From Gnetum montanum (lineage: Eukaryota > Streptophyta > Gnetopsida > Gnetales > Gnetaceae): 64,000 nucleotides of DNA. This document shows, piece after piece, positions 11,100 to 23,400 of the stretch (position 1 is the stretch's first letter; each line of letters starts with the position of its first letter). The translations under genes were made by a program, and so were the position numbers. The stretch is from contig MNCI01015922.1 in NCBI GenBank assembly GCA_015680685.1, forward strand, positions 282,755-346,754. Reading direction: 5' to 3'. Under the pieces are notes generated by a model. It was not told where the DNA came from. It made no database searches and saw only the letters and a list, made by a program, of their open reading frames with translations.

Positions 11100-12648
11100 A
11101 CATTATTATCGGAAACTAATGCTAGTATTTTAGATAGGTAGAATTTTTCAAGAATAGTTGTTAGGACTCTAAATGAATTATCATTTGAAAATACTAATAT
11201 TTTATTTAAGACATACTTATTAATAATAACATATCTTCTTCTCATAGGTTAGATTCCCCACCTACTAATGACTCAACAAAGATATGTGATAGAATCATTA
11301 GGAATTGAGATAAAGCATCATAATAACTAAAGATGATCTACTAGCATCTAGACCCATATTATCCAAATTACAATTTCACTCTTCAGCTAGATGAACAATT
11401 GCGATGAAGGAACTTGTAAAGAAACATTATGTTATCACTTGATCATTCAATTTCATCAATATTCATGATAGTATTGATGAAGGTATAACTTTAAGTAGTA
11501 ATTCTAAACTACAAAGTGGTTAATAAAATATCTAGGCCCTACCAGCTCATTGAGGCCTAACTACAAAAGAACTATTTCATGGAGGTACACCATGAAGCTT
11601 TTAAGGGAAAATGAGCTATTATTCAACTAACATTTTAGTTAAAAAAAGAAAAGACTAATTATCATTTTAGTTAATATCATCACCAAAATCCTTCACCCCT
11701 CAAAGGAGATGATATGAACCATACATGGTTATATTCAACCTTGGCAAGCAACCAAGGTAAGGAAAGAATAGGAACCAACACAATGATGGACTCAAGATTA
11801 AGAGCCTCTAGTAGATAACCAAGAGAACATTAAAGGAATTAACAAATGAGAGCAAGTTAACATAACTCTTCTAGTTCTCCATCTTTATCATTTTCATCCT
11901 CATCATCAAGCTCTGATAAGGGTGAACATGGCTAAGATAAGAACGGCATGATTGTAGATCTAGTAGAGATGATAGAAGGAATCATCATAGGATGATCAAA
12001 GAAAAGATAATCATGAATAAGAAGTTGGGCACTAACATGAATGAATGTGTAGCAGACAACACCAAAGGAAACATGGTCATGACAAGGACCATGATGATTA
12101 TGATGAATCATTAGTTGCTACTAAAAGCATGATCAACATTAGGAGATACTATCCTTTCCTACTAGACACCAGAGGGATAGCTAAATATGAACAACATTCC
12201 TAACTTTGATGAAGGCTACAATGCAAATTCATAGCATCACTTGCAAGCCTTCCATAATTCCTACATCCTACAAAGCATTAGAATGAATGGAAAAATCTAA
12301 AGCTCTTTCCAAGGATGCTTATCAAAGAAGAAAAAAGTTGATACTACTCTTTGGAATCAAAATCCATCAAGAGGTAAAGTACAATGTAAGAGTTATTTAA
12401 TGACAAGAATCAAATGTACTTCCAAGTTTCCAACTTAAGGAAAAAAATTCAATGATGGATATATGATAATCATTAATCTCTTAATGCAACCTTTAGTAAT
12501 GCTTAGGGCATGCTTCTCTCAAAGGAAAAAACTATGTTAGATCATAGATGGATTCTAAAATGATATAAAAGAAACCCTTAGGGTTTATGCCCAAGGAAAA
12601 TTATAAGAAATGAAAGTCCATTGAATTCAAAGACTAATTAATCATGTA
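11100..12648 (+). pseudogene. gag: element F gag, N-terminal part
   Basis: Heavily decayed gag leader and core. The clearest match to the A and B gag core starts near 12190: MNNIPNFDEGYNANS, a stop, HHLQAFHNSYIL, matching the NIPRFEGGYNIDP ... HLQAFHDACTLQ stretch of element A. Upstream, a Ser-rich run near 11880-11930 and a basic His/Arg/Asp-rich stretch match the A and B linker region. It is cut at 12648 by element A and resumes at 22567. Many stops and frameshifts; no reliable start codon remains. Confidence 0.7.
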
Positions 12649-13473
12649 TGATGAGTCGCGATATTGCATACACGATATCGAAGCCTTCCAAGCGATATCG
12701 GACATCCAATATCGAGGCCTATCATGTCACCTATAAATAAGAGGTAGGCGCACTTGGTTTGGCAATAGTTAGTTCATTAATCTTAGTCCCTTACTCGAAC
12801 TCTTGCCTTTTTCCCTTCTCAAAGTTAGAATTATTTCTGAGTGCCCGCAATAGGAGTCATAAAGTAAATAGATCTTTATTCGAGCATTGTGTACCTGAGC
12901 ACACCTTGTGGTTGAAAATAAAAATGAACTTTGTGATAAACCTTGTAGTATTCAGAATTGCTTATTTAATATTATTTACTGTTAATTGAATGCTTTCCTT
13001 AGTTAATTAATGTTTTTTTTCTCTCTCTCATCTTGTTAACTCTCCCAAGTAAGCACACTTAGTACGACCACTTTGAGAATGTGTGGAACACTTGGTAACC
13101 TAGTAACGATTAGCATTTGTTAACCCCAGTAGTGTTGCACTGGTTCAGGATGTGTACAACAAATGGGAATAGATGCTGGTGTTAGGACTAGTTAGAGCAT
13201 AGTCAATTAGTTAAATTAAATTGGTTACTTGATTAGTTCACTTCTCCCTTGTAGCACTAGGACATAAAACATAAAAATATATAAAAATCATATATCTCAA
13301 GTTTACTTAACCATAAAATTTTTCTATATGAGTAAGCTTGGGAAGACAACGATTGATGAACCCATTTGGGTTCTGTAAAGGCACATAAGCACTTAGTCCT
13401 TGGAATTCGACTAGATCGTGCATGTACGCTCGTATTCGTATGGTTGAGCGTAGGGATACCTTGCCGCTCATCA
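12649..13473 (+). repeat. 5' LTR of element A
   Basis: 825 bp from TGATGA to TCATCA. Order: GATATC-type palindromes, TATA box at 12732-12739, CACCTTGTGGTTG and then an AATAAA-like signal near 12918, a short CT run near 13019, paired TTGGTAACC motifs (13092 and 13119), and the GCTCGTATTCGTATGGTTGA terminal block. The 3' copy is 846 bp, longer mainly because of a CT microsatellite. Confidence 0.93.
12658..12739 (+). promoter_or_regulatory. U3 promoter of A 5' LTR: palindromes plus TATA box
   Basis: CGATATTG, CGATATCG, CGATATCG and CAATATCG occur within about 60 bases. They are followed by TATAAATA at 12732-12739. This is the likely transcription control region of the element. B and C have the same arrangement with different spacing. 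Confidence 0.65.
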
Positions 13474-13474
13474 T

Positions 13475-13492
13475 TGGCACCATTGCTGGGGA
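13475..13492 (+). promoter_or_regulatory. primer-binding site of element A (tRNA-Asp type)
   Basis: TGGCACCATTGCTGGGGA begins two bases after the LTR end. It differs from the plant Athila/Tat primer site (TGGCGCCGTTGCCGGGGA, complementary to tRNA-Asp) at three bases, all C-to-T or G-to-A changes. It primes minus-strand synthesis. Confidence 0.85.
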
Positions 13493-13611
13493 CTTTGTTG
13501 ATTGTGCACTAGTTAGAACTTAGGAAATCTTCACATCGTTAGAATGAACACTTAGGGTTGGTTATCTTACAGTTAGTAAAATGAAAAGTATTGCACAATG
13601 AATAGATAATT

Positions 13612-16030
13612 ATGTCTCCTTCTTCTTACGAGAGTGTTTCACCACCTAGGTTCGATACAGGGAACAATCGGAGGCGTAGTACACATGATAATCCACCAGT
13701 CCCTCAGCAGTTTCGCGTGGTATACGTTCATCCCGATGAGTATATACCAAACTTTACCTTTATCCTCCACCAGAATGAACAACTGCATTGGCTTGATTTA
13801 GAAGGTAACATAGTGTTACCTCCTGATCGCTCAGTCTCGGGCATGCTTCTTTGTGATCTCACATGAATTGGTATGCAGCACTTACAAGCAGAGTACCTTG
13901 TGCATGATCATGACTCGAGAGAGTATCGACCCATGGAGCCACAACGTCAAAGGGATCTACAACAGGAGAGACGTCATGAATCCATGAAGGGGAAGTTGTC
14001 TCAGAATGTCCCGTATGTCATAAGTGAAAATGAGGGTTGTGAACCTGCCTCAGGAAGTCTCCTACACAATGATGTTCCTTCCGTTGACTTCGGTCAAGGT
14101 GTCATATACCAGAATCTTCACTCAACTATCCATAACTCATATTCTGGTACCGATAGACACAAAGGGTCTGAAAAAAGAACACAAACACATAACAAAGATG
14201 GACATTTTGATCGTAACCGCAATCAAGGCCACAACCATCGAAGAGAAGGAAGTAGGCACCATCATGGTGATGGTTCTCCTTCTTCTTCACCTTGATCATC
14301 TCCTTCATCCTCTCCTTCAAGATCTGGATGCAGTCGCAAGGAAAAAGACCCTAAGGATAATGGTAAGCGAAATAGGAATCATAGACAAAGTAGCCAAGAA
14401 AGGGGATGAGGGCATTCTAGAGAAACTCATCATGAGAAAAGGGAGAGTAGGGAACAACATAGGCATCATAGACACCATAGACAGTATGATCACGATGAAC
14501 CCCTACTCGCTACCTGAAGTATGATAGATATAACTGAGGCTGTTAGAATCCCAACAAGGCACCAAAAAGATAGTAGGATCAACAGATTGGACATGAATAA
14601 TATTCCACGATTTGAAGGGGGATACAACATTGATCCTTAAAATCATTTGCAAGCATTTCACGATGCATGCACCTTGCAAAACATAGAAAACAAGTGGCAA
14701 AACTCAAGTTGTTTCCATAGACACTAATCAAGGAAGTGTAAAGCTAGTACTGGTCCTTAGAACCGGAATCCATTCACCGATGGAGTATCATGTTAGAACT
14801 GTTCAACGATAAGTATCAAAGGTACTCACAAGTGTCCAACCTACAAAAGCAAATCCAAGGATGGAAACAAGGAGGACATGAACCCTTGGATGCTACCATG
14901 AGCTGATATTATGCACTATTACATCATTTCCTAGGCCATGGTTACTCGCAAAGGGAACAACTACGTCATCTCGTAGATGGGCTTAGGCATGAAACGTGAA
15001 GAACCCTTAGGACTTATGCCCAAAGAAGGCTATCTGAGCTTAGGGCCCATCAAGTACAAGGATTATTGGAGAAAATTGCTAAAGAAGAAGGTGAGTTAAG
15101 GAAAAGAGAGAATGCAGAAGAATATAATAGAGATCCTTCCCTCCGAAAGAAGGGAGTTAGATTTTGTGAGGATGAAGAATATTCACCACTTGAAGAGATG
15201 GTGAATAGGAAAACTTTGTCCATTTGAAAAATTGCATCAAAAGTATCGACAAAGGTGGACCAAATGTGGGACTCCCTAGATAATAGATTTCAAATAGTTC
15301 TCAAAATAGTAGAGGAGTCTAGAGAGGAAGGTAGTGATCAAGAAAGGAGAAAAAAGAAAGAAGGTGAATATGCATGTAACAAAGGTAAGGGCAAAGTTTC
15401 CATCATCAAAGAGGTTGTGGATTCAGATACAGACAATGATGGTGGATGTGAGATATTCCAATATGACCATCCTAAGGAATGTTTCCTTTAATCTCACATC
15501 TTCAGGAGTTTGGGGTGTATGCACTCAACCCACGATTAAACAGAAGGTAAACACTCGAAGGTTACCTTATCCCCAAGATAACCCAAGGAAGTTCCACCAA
15601 CCCTTGATGTATTATCCAAGTGGAACTCCACCACAACCAAATGAGTAGTATCAATAATGGTAGCACCCACAATCATGGGGAATGCCACCACCATGTCAAC
15701 AGTACCATTACCATCAATCTAACCCATATGGATACTACATGCAACAACCAATCTCTCCATGTGACTCTTTTAGTCACGTTGCTCCCCAACCTTACTACTA
15801 AACCCATGAGTATTAGAGAACTCCTTCTCCCAGGGGAGATGTTCCACAAACATACTATCCTTCTCATTCAGCTACATCTCGTCCACCCTTAACTCCAATA
15901 CCACCTACTCCAACCATGTAGGGTGAGCTCCCTACCCAACCATAGCAACGTAATGCTACAAGGGCTATTAATTCTCACCCTACTGTTGGTTCAAAAAATC
16001 ACACAAAGAAGAGACCCTTTTTAGAACCAA
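13612..16030 (+). pseudogene. gag: element A gag
   Basis: Starts at ATG 13612 (MSPSSYESVSPPRFD) and stays in one frame to about 14690, with stops at 13864, 14296, near 14407 and at 14518. The N-terminal domain has VVYVHPDEYIPNFTFILHQ, followed by a Ser/His/Arg-rich linker. The core (FEGGYNIDP ... HLQAFHDACTLQNIENKW) begins near 14610. One base is missing near 14700, and the next frame carries LFNDKYQRYSQVSNLQKQ, HHFLGHGYSQREQLRH and a charged helix with VDQMWDSLDNRFQ near 15258. FQYDHPKEC near 15460 is a conserved motif, followed by a Pro/Gln/Tyr-rich tail. No CCHC zinc knuckle is present. The end is approximate. Confidence 0.85.
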
Positions 16031-16140
16031 CAGTTTAACCAAGTCCTTATAGTCACAAGTGGCTAATTGTCCAAATGCCTCACCATCATACGAAACTTCA
16101 AAAGTCCCTTCAAACCCAAGGCCACATTCAATGCACATGG

Positions 16141-16617
16141 TCATGTTGATGCATGCCATTACCGATTGGATTAAGGCTGGCCATCTTCCTAGGAAATTCT
16201 TTGATCCTGGGAGTCCTTTTATATATTTACAAATCACTGGGAATGAGCCGTGCAAAGCTCTTTTGGATTCAGGTTTTGGTGTCAACTTAATCTCTCAAGA
16301 AATGTACAAAGCCTGGAACTTGCCTCCACTAAAAAAGAGTAACATTCATTTAGAGCTAGTCGACTAGTCCATCATTGTCCCATTAGGACTAGTGGCGAAC
16401 ACTGTTACCACTATTTGTGATTAAAGTCAACAACTGTAAGGGGGACTTCCCAATCATAATGGGAAGAGCATGGCTAAGCACAATTGACACATGCCTAGGA
16501 ATACGTGATCTTTCCCTAGAGATATCAAAGGAAAATATGTTTGGAAAGATCAAGAAGAAGAAAGTTTCGTGCATCGCATACAGTGACATAGGGTGTAGTT
16601 GCATGCAAAATTCCTAG
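16141..16617 (+). pseudogene. pol (PR): element A aspartic protease
   Basis: The open stretch reads DWIKAGHLPRKFF, then CKALLDSGFGVNLIS near 16250-16290 with the retroviral-type Asp-Ser-Gly active site intact, then MYKAWNLPPLKKSN. A stop near 16366 and a frameshift near 16410 break it. The second conserved part, FPIIMGRAWLSTIDTCLG, follows near 16445-16500. In B the same protease lacks the early break. The enzyme would have cut the gag-pol polyprotein. Confidence 0.85.
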
Positions 16618-16739
16618 TTTGTACAAAGTTTAACATTGCCTGCATGCAACCAGTGTGCATAAGTAACTAACATACAAAGATGCCTATATGCAATAGCCAC
16701 ATGATAGGAAGGCATCTAGTGGCTAATAGCTGACTAAGA

Positions 16740-18528
16740 GAGAAACTCAACTATATGCATTGAACCAATTAAGGGTTTGACTTGCACTTACATCAATAGC
16801 ATAGACACATTAGAGCAAGTCCATCGCCAACTTCCAAGTCTCAACATTGAAAATATCAATTGGGAAAAGTTGGAAATCCCTAACAACTTTAAGCAAGAGC
16901 CCCTAGAGTTAAAATAATTGCCCACTGGTATGGAGTACACATTTCTCAAAAATGGAAAATTGATAATTATTAATGCTAGGCTCACTCCTCAACAAAAAGA
17001 GATACTGCTGAAAATGGTGAACAAATGTTCAAAAGCCTTCGCTTAATCATATCTTGAATTAACTAGAATAGACCCTAGGATATGCCAACATAGGATTTAC
17101 ATTGACCCCTCCATGAAGCCTTGAAGACAACTGCAGAGGCGATTGAACCCAAAGTTGAAGCAAGTGGTTAAAAAAGAAATTGAACAACTTCTAAAAGCTA
17201 GGTTCATCTATCCCATTACTAATAGTGAATGGGTTAGTCCATTAGTTATTTCACACAAAAAGGGAGGTAAATGGTAGGTGTGTATAGACTTTAGGCTAAT
17301 AAACATGGCAACATTCAAAGACCACTTTCTATTGCCATTTGTCGACCAGGTCTTAGACACCATTGCAGGGCATTGCTACTATAGTTTTCTAGATGGATAT
17401 AGTGGATACAACTAAATCCAAATAGCACTATAAGACCAAGCCAAGACCACATTCACAAGTCCTTGGGGAACATTTTCATACAAATAGATATTTTTTGGCT
17501 TGTGCAATGCTTCTGCAATGTTTCAACGTTTGGTTCTAAGTATATTCCAGTAGCAAATAGGAAATGGTGTGGAGGTCTTCATGGATGACTTCTCCACTTA
17601 TGAAGTGAACTTTGATCAAGCGTTGGACCAATTAGAGCAAGTACTAAAGCAGTTTGTTGAAACCAATTTAAGGCTCAACTAGCAAAAAAGCCATTTAATG
17701 GTCCAAAAAGGCATAGTATTAGGGCATAAGATTTCACAAACAGGGACAGAGGTAAACCCCAAAAAGATTAAAGTCATCTAAGGAATCACGCACCAACCTG
17801 AAACTGTAAAAGGAATTTGATTATTCCTTGGACACACGGGCTATTATAGAAGATTCATAGAGAACTTTTCAAGGGTTACAAAACCATTGGTTGAACTAAC
17901 GAAAGAGGACGTACCTTTCGAATGGACCAGAGAATGTGAGTTAGCTTTTCAAACTTTAAAATAGAAGCTTGTAGAAACACCTATTCTACAAGCTCCTGAT
18001 TGGTCCAGACCATTCCACATCATGACTGACGTGTCCAACTATGCTTTAGGAGCTGTAATTACATAGTTAGATGACCAAAAATGTCCTTATTACATCCACT
18101 ATGCAAGTAGTTGTATTGTTGGTGCACAACTCAACTACACCACAATGGAAAATGAATTAATGGTTGTGGTGTTTGCACTAGATAAGTTCAAGCACTATGT
18201 ATTGGGCTATAAGGTATTTGTACATGCAAACCATAGTTCAATTTAGTTCTTGTTGAATAAACCAATGGTGAGCCCTTGCACCATATGATGGCTAGTAATC
18301 TTACAAGAGTTCAATCTTACAATGATAGATCGTAAAGGCACCGAGAATGTTGTTGCTGATCATTTATCTCAGTTAAGATGGGACAACAAAGAGGATGAAT
18401 ATCTACTTTTTAATTACTTTCCTGATGAATACCTCTTTGCATGTGTAGTAAATAATTAATTAACCATAGAAATAAATTAGTATAATAGCATTCTTACCTA
18501 TCTCCTTACATAAGAAACACCAAAAGAG
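16740..18528 (+). pseudogene. pol (RT-RH): element A reverse transcriptase and RNase H
   Basis: A linker (EYTFLKNGKLIIINARL) leads to RT at about 17140: ARFIYPITNSEWVSPLVI, YYSFLDGYSGYN, and the catalytic VFMDDFSTY near 17575-17600 with both Asp present. The thumb follows ([12 protein letters not shown] equivalent near 17820). RNase H starts near 18010: HIMTDVSNYALG keeps the first Asp, MENELMVVVFALDKF the Glu, but VHANHSS has Asn where VHTDHS is expected. RKGTENVVADHLSQLRW ends the domain. Stops are mostly TAG where B or the family has Gln or Trp. Confidence 0.9.
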
Positions 18529-19826
18529 TTGGACGTTAAAAAGAAACAACAGTTTCTTCATCGAGCTAAGAATTTTATGAAAATCAATGGACAACTTTAT
18601 AAAGTATGTTCCGATGGCTTGGTTCGATGGTGTGTTCCCGATATAGATCAATTAAGAGTTCTCCAAGATGCACATGAAGGCCCTTATGGGGTTCATTACG
18701 CTGGGAGACGAACAACCATTAAAATCATGCTTGCAGGATATTATTGGCCTACATTGTTCCAAGATGCTCATCATTTCATCTAATCTTGTGGGTGTTACCA
18801 ATGTGATGGGGGAATGACTGCTAGGATGGAGGGTCCACAACAATGGATTCAACCCTTAGAACCCTTCGACATATTGGGAATTGATTTTATGGGGCCTATT
18901 ACATCAATGTCTAATGGAAAAGCCTACATTGTTGTTGCCATTGACTATTTCACAAAATGGGCAGAAGCAGCCTACATTATTGTTGTACATTGTCTACTGC
19001 TGCACGATTTTTTCAACAACAAATCGTTAACAAGTTTGGCATGCCTCATGCACTTATTTCTGAAAATGGCACACATTTTACAGGTGCAAATTTTTAAAAA
19101 TTGATGCAATGTGTAGGAGTTGAATACAAACTAATTACACCATACCACCCTCAAGCGAATGGTCAGGTCGAAGTAACCAATAGAGAGATTATAAAAATAT
19201 TGACGAGAACCATTAGCAAATATAGGCGAGACTGGAGCACCAAACTAAACGATGCTCTTTGGGCATACCACTCCATATGGAAACTCCCTATATGGTACTT
19301 CCCCTATGAGTTAGTGTATGGAAAACTTCCAAAACTTCCTATTCAAGCAGAACTTTGTATACTATCAATGGCATGTGCCCTCAACCTTGACCTCAATCTA
19401 GTACAAAAAGAGTGGTTAATAAACCTTAACCTGGTAGATGAGAATCGATTAGTCACCCTGTCATCTAATGAATTGCACAAGGCTTTTAATAAACAATGTC
19501 ATAACCTAAAAATTAAAAAATTTAAGTACCAACCAGGAGATAAGGTTCTTTATTGGAACCCCACACACGTGCCACAATGCACTAAATTTCAAACGCTATG
19601 GGACGGACCTTATATTATTCATGCAAATTTTCCTTTAGGAGCCATGATGATTTACAAACCTAAGAGCCCAGAGAAGAAATTTTTGGTCAACATCCAACAA
19701 ACCAAACCTTTCCATGAGCCTAGAACAACCAGTATCTATACTACCTCTATTGGTGGACAACCCTGCTCGCTATTTTGGATCTCCTCCCTCCAACTCAGTC
19801 GTGGGGAAGATGGCCACCAATGCTAA
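18529..19826 (+). pseudogene. pol (IN): element A integrase
   Basis: HYAGRRTTIKIMLAGYYWP ... SCGCYQCDGG near 18700-18810 is the HHCC zinc region. The core has GIDFMGPI with the first catalytic Asp near 18880. A frameshift follows near 18985. The second acidic site reads SENGTHF, Glu in place of Asp, near 19050. PQANGQVEVTNREI near 19150 keeps the third Glu. The C-terminal half is open from 19101: KYQPGDKVLYWNPTHV, GPYIIHANFPLGAM and VNIQQTKPFHEPR, ending GEDGHQC and TAA at 19826. No chromodomain. Confidence 0.88.
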
Positions 19827-21720
19827 CCATTCTAAGCCCTTAGCTCTTTTTTGGATTTTTTTTTACACATTTCTGTTTTGCACATCTTTTCAATTTTACT
19901 TATTTTTGTTTTATACCATCGTTCACATTCTTGCTATTTCTTTGTTTGATTTACTTTCATTCTTCATATAATGAGTGCTCATGATGGTGGGTTGGACTAT
20001 AATAATGTTGATTGCTAATGTTTGGTTTTTACCTTTGATTTTCAATGTTGATACTAAGATATGGTTCTTTTGATAAAACAGGCAATGAGTCCACATCGTC
20101 CATTCATCCATTCAACGCTATGGTCTTCCTTGGCTTCGGAACTATACTACCCATTTTTCTAAATAAACTTATTAATGAATTGATGACTTGGTATTCTTCA
20201 AACCAAGGAAGGATTCAATGGTTGAAAAGGGTGTGACTTCAAGGGGATTCAACGCATTTGTGCTAACTATTATCTTGGGTATTTGCATGATTTTCATGAG
20301 TCTTCTGCCATTCCGCTATTGACCAACTGTCAGGAAGTTGGAAGTTGAATAAATCTAAATAAGTATTTGCATGGTGGTTCTCACGCAAAAAAAAAACTAG
20401 TGGGAATTCAAAGCACACCCCTTAGACATAATAAAGAAACATGGGCTGCAAACACTGGTTATGGCACTAGAAAGACATGTTGCCCATGCCTGAAGGTTCC
20501 CTCTACCTAAAGTCCTTTCTTATTTCCTCCTTTTCTATCTTTCTCTCCTTCGAATGGTGGTGACTCGATGGATGCATTCTTGTTGCTTCATGAGGATGGG
20601 TTGGTCAAATGTGTTGATGCAAGGTCATAGGATGTGGCTAGTGAGTTCGGACTTGGGATGAATTTTATTCAGTCACCTTAACCACATAATACACAAGGGA
20701 ATTTACACAACCTTGCTTTTGGGATTTCATTACATTTCCTCCTCTCCTTCCATATTTCTTCCCATATTCCACCTCATTGCCAGTTTTATGATTAGTATAC
20801 GTCTTAGTTGACACATTGTTAGTCTTTGGTAAATTTGTGTGGGTAAGTTCTTAACCTTTGTTTCCATATTTCATTCTAAGAGCCTACGAACTCTTTGGTT
20901 TGCAAGTCTATCAGGGCATAAAAGGCATGAGTCTGCTTTGGGGAGGACCCACTGGCATTCCTTTTTGATGCAATTGTTAAGTTATTTCCCTTAAACATTC
21001 TTTGCAATCAACCATTTCTTGTTTCATCCCCATCCATGACATCCATTTTATTGGCTTCATCATTGTTATTTCCCTCATCCTCATTGTTCCTTCAGTATTT
21101 GCACCCTATTGCTACTAGAGGTTCGCTCTTAGTCGTGGGGGCCCTGTCACAAATCTTTCCCTTCAATCACCTATCTCACCCCTACACCTTGGGTAGTTAT
21201 CAATTAAAAACCTCTAACCTAGTATCTGCTATACCCACAACCCAGCTAATGCTCTTATATCGAGGCAAGGTATCAACTACATTGTGGCTTATCTATCCTT
21301 GCTAATTCAAAATTGTGTTATGTGTGTAGATGGTGATTACACGAACAATGGACTAGCATAGGAGGAAGCACTCAAGTTGGTCTAGAGTTGGAGCATTTAC
21401 GCAAGGAACAAGTTTGGTCATGTGGCTATGGATTAACAACGAAGCACACATTTCTAACATCGGCAGCAATGCACCTCATTTTCTTTTCTCTCTCTCTTTC
21501 TCTTCAAGTTGTCAAATGAGGGTCTGCATGTCATCTGTGTACAATGTTCATCACAAAGGGCATGAAGACCAATGTTGTAATATGTTTGTCGATCCATTCA
21601 CCAGGCACTTTAAGTTTGTTATTTCCTGTCACCGTCAGTTCTCATTTAGTCAATAATCCCATACCTTCCCAATATTTTGTAAGGAACTCAAGGACAAGTT
21701 TTCATTCAGTCATGGGGGTA
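19827..21720 (+). other. element A 3' noncoding region and polypurine tract
   Basis: About 1.9 kb with no long open frame, yet clearly conserved with element B along its whole length and in short boxes with C and F. Box I (AAAGACATGTTGCCCATGCC) is at 20471-20490, box II (CTGCTTTGGGGAGGACCCAC) near 20933-20952. Polypurine-like cores AGTCGTGGGG occur at 19797 and 21131, and the true tract AGTCATGGGGGTA ends at 21720. ACTCAAGGACAAGTTTTC precedes the tract. Confidence 0.8.
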
Positions 21721-21729
21721 TGATGACTC

Positions 21730-21811
21730 GCGATATCAGGACCGCAATATCGAAGCCTTCCAAGCGATATCGAACATCCGATATTGGGGCTTGTCTTGTC
21801 ACCTATAAATA
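21730..21811 (+). promoter_or_regulatory. U3 promoter of A 3' LTR
   Basis: CGATATCA, CAATATCG, CGATATCG and CGATATTG precede TATAAATA (21804-21811). The positions match the 5' copy, with point changes in individual palindromes. Confidence 0.6.
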
Positions 21812-22082
21812 AGAGGTGGGTGCACTTGGTTTGGTAATAGATAGTTCATTAATCTTAGTCCCTTACCTAAACTCTTGCCTTTTTTCCTTCTTAGAGTTAG
21901 AATTATTTCTGAGTGCCTGCAGTAGAAGTCATAAAGCAAACGGATCTTTATTCAAGCATTGTGTACCTGAGCACACCTTGTGGCCGAAAATAAAAATGAA
22001 CTTTGTGATAAACCTTGTAGTATTCAGAATTTCTTATTTAATGTTATTTATAGTTATTGAATGCTTCCCTTAGTTAATTAAT

Positions 22083-22084
<2 letters not shown>

Positions 22085-22122
<38 letters not shown>
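22085..22122. repeat. (TC)n microsatellite, 19 units
   Basis: Nineteen uninterrupted TC units in the 3' LTR of A, against about five at the equivalent place in the 5' LTR (near 13019). The expansion happened after insertion. Confidence 0.95.
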
Positions 22123-22125
<3 letters not shown>

Positions 22126-22566
22126 TTGTTAACTCTCCCAAGTAAGTACACTTAGTACGACCACTTCAAGCATGCATGGAACACTTGGTAACCCAATAAC
22201 GATTCGCGTTTGGTAACCCTAGTAGTGTTGCACTAGTTCAGGATGTGTATGGCAAATGGGAATGGATGTTGGTGTTAGGACTAGTTAGAGCATAGTCGAG
22301 TAGTTAAATTAAATTGGTTACTTCATTAGTTCACTTCTCCCTTGTAGCACTAGGACATAAAACATAAAAATATATAAAAATCATATACCTCAAGTTTACT
22401 TAACCATACAATTGCGCTATATGAGTAAGCTTGGAAAGATAATGATTGACCAACCCCTCTGGGTTCTGTAAAGGCACATAAGCACTTAGTCCTTGGAATT
22501 CGATCGGATCGTGCGTGTATGCTCGTATTCATATGGTTGAGTGTAGGGATGCCTCACCACTCATCA

Positions 22567-23400
22567 ATGTAGAAAAGGAGGAATTTGAACTCAATAAAAG
22601 AGAGAATGTAAATGCATATAACAGAAACTCCTCTAGTTGCTAAAAAATTATTTATCTCTATGGGCTAGATGAAGGGGCACCATTAGAGGAAGTTGTGCAA
22701 AGAAAAATCTTACCTATTTAAAAATTAGTTATTAAAATCTTAGCAAATGTTGATTAAATATGAGATTCTATGGATGAAAATTTTCAAACAGCACTAATGA
22801 TTGTAAAGAAGAAAGCAGAACATAGAAGAGTCAAGAATAAAGATAAAAGAAAGAAACAAGACATAGAAAGGGACTATTGCTAGTGGAAAGGAAAAGTAAT
22901 TGTAGTAGAATAGGTTGTGAACTTTGAATCAAATGATTACCATTGTGAAATTTTTCAATATGAACATCCAAAGAATTGTTTCCCTATAATATCACATCTT
23001 TAGGATTTTAGGATTTATTTCTTAAACCCAAAATTCATTAAGAGGTTAATACCCAAGAGGCTGCCTTGCCCTCAAGGCAACTACCAGTAATCCTATCACT
23101 AGTAATAATACTATCCACATAAGACTCCACCTCAACCTTAGGAGTACTATTAGCAATGGCAAAACCCATAGTTTTGAGGTATATCACCACTATGACAATA
23201 GTACCCTTATAGAAAATCTAATCCTTGTGGATACTATGTCCAAAAACCTACATCATCTTGTAATTCTACTACACATGTTTCTATTCATCTCTTAATTATC
23301 AAAAACCTACCATGACACAAGTAGAATCTCCTTCCTCTTACAGTCATCCTCCCTAATAATACCCTTAAAACCATAATCCAAACCCTTTTCCATCTATCCT
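22567..23400 (+). pseudogene. gag: element F gag, C-terminal part
   Basis: The F reading resumes straight after element A: EKEEFELNKRENVNAYNR matches the gag helix of A and B (EEGELRKRENAEEYNRD). EEVVQRKILPI and DSMDENFQTALMIVKKKAEH near 22770 match the MWDSLD...FQ region. CEIFQYEHPKNCFP near 22950 is the conserved motif also seen in A (FQYDHPKEC) and B (YQYDHPKGC). The Pro/Gln/Tyr-rich tail follows. Stops are frequent. The first five bases are the second TSD copy of A. Confidence 0.82.

Larger units (their letters stand above)
12649..22566 (+). mobile_element. element A: Athila/Tat-like Ty3 element, 9.9 kb
   Basis: Complete structure: 5' LTR, primer site, gag, protease, RT/RNase H, integrase, 1.9 kb noncoding region, polypurine tract, 3' LTR. 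The TSD ATGTA is exact (12644-12648 and 22567-22571). It sits inside the gag of element F, in the same orientation. Domain order PR-RT-RH-IN without a chromodomain, plus a tRNA-Asp-type primer site, places it in the non-chromoviral Ty3 group. It is closely related to element B. Confidence 0.93.
21721..22566 (+). repeat. 3' LTR of element A
   Basis: 846 bp from TGATGACTCGCG to TCATCA, followed by the TSD ATGTA. It is highly similar to the 5' copy along its length. TATAAATA lies at 21804-21811. The main length difference is the CT microsatellite at 22085-22122. As in many LTRs, single C-to-T and G-to-A differences separate the copies. Confidence 0.93.

Noticed and set aside
14024-14524. A 166-codon frame overlapping the A gag; a similar 165-codon frame in B at 39959.
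   Set aside because: They are +1-frame shadows of the basic, His/Arg-rich gag linker. Protein conservation between A and B is better in the gag frame.
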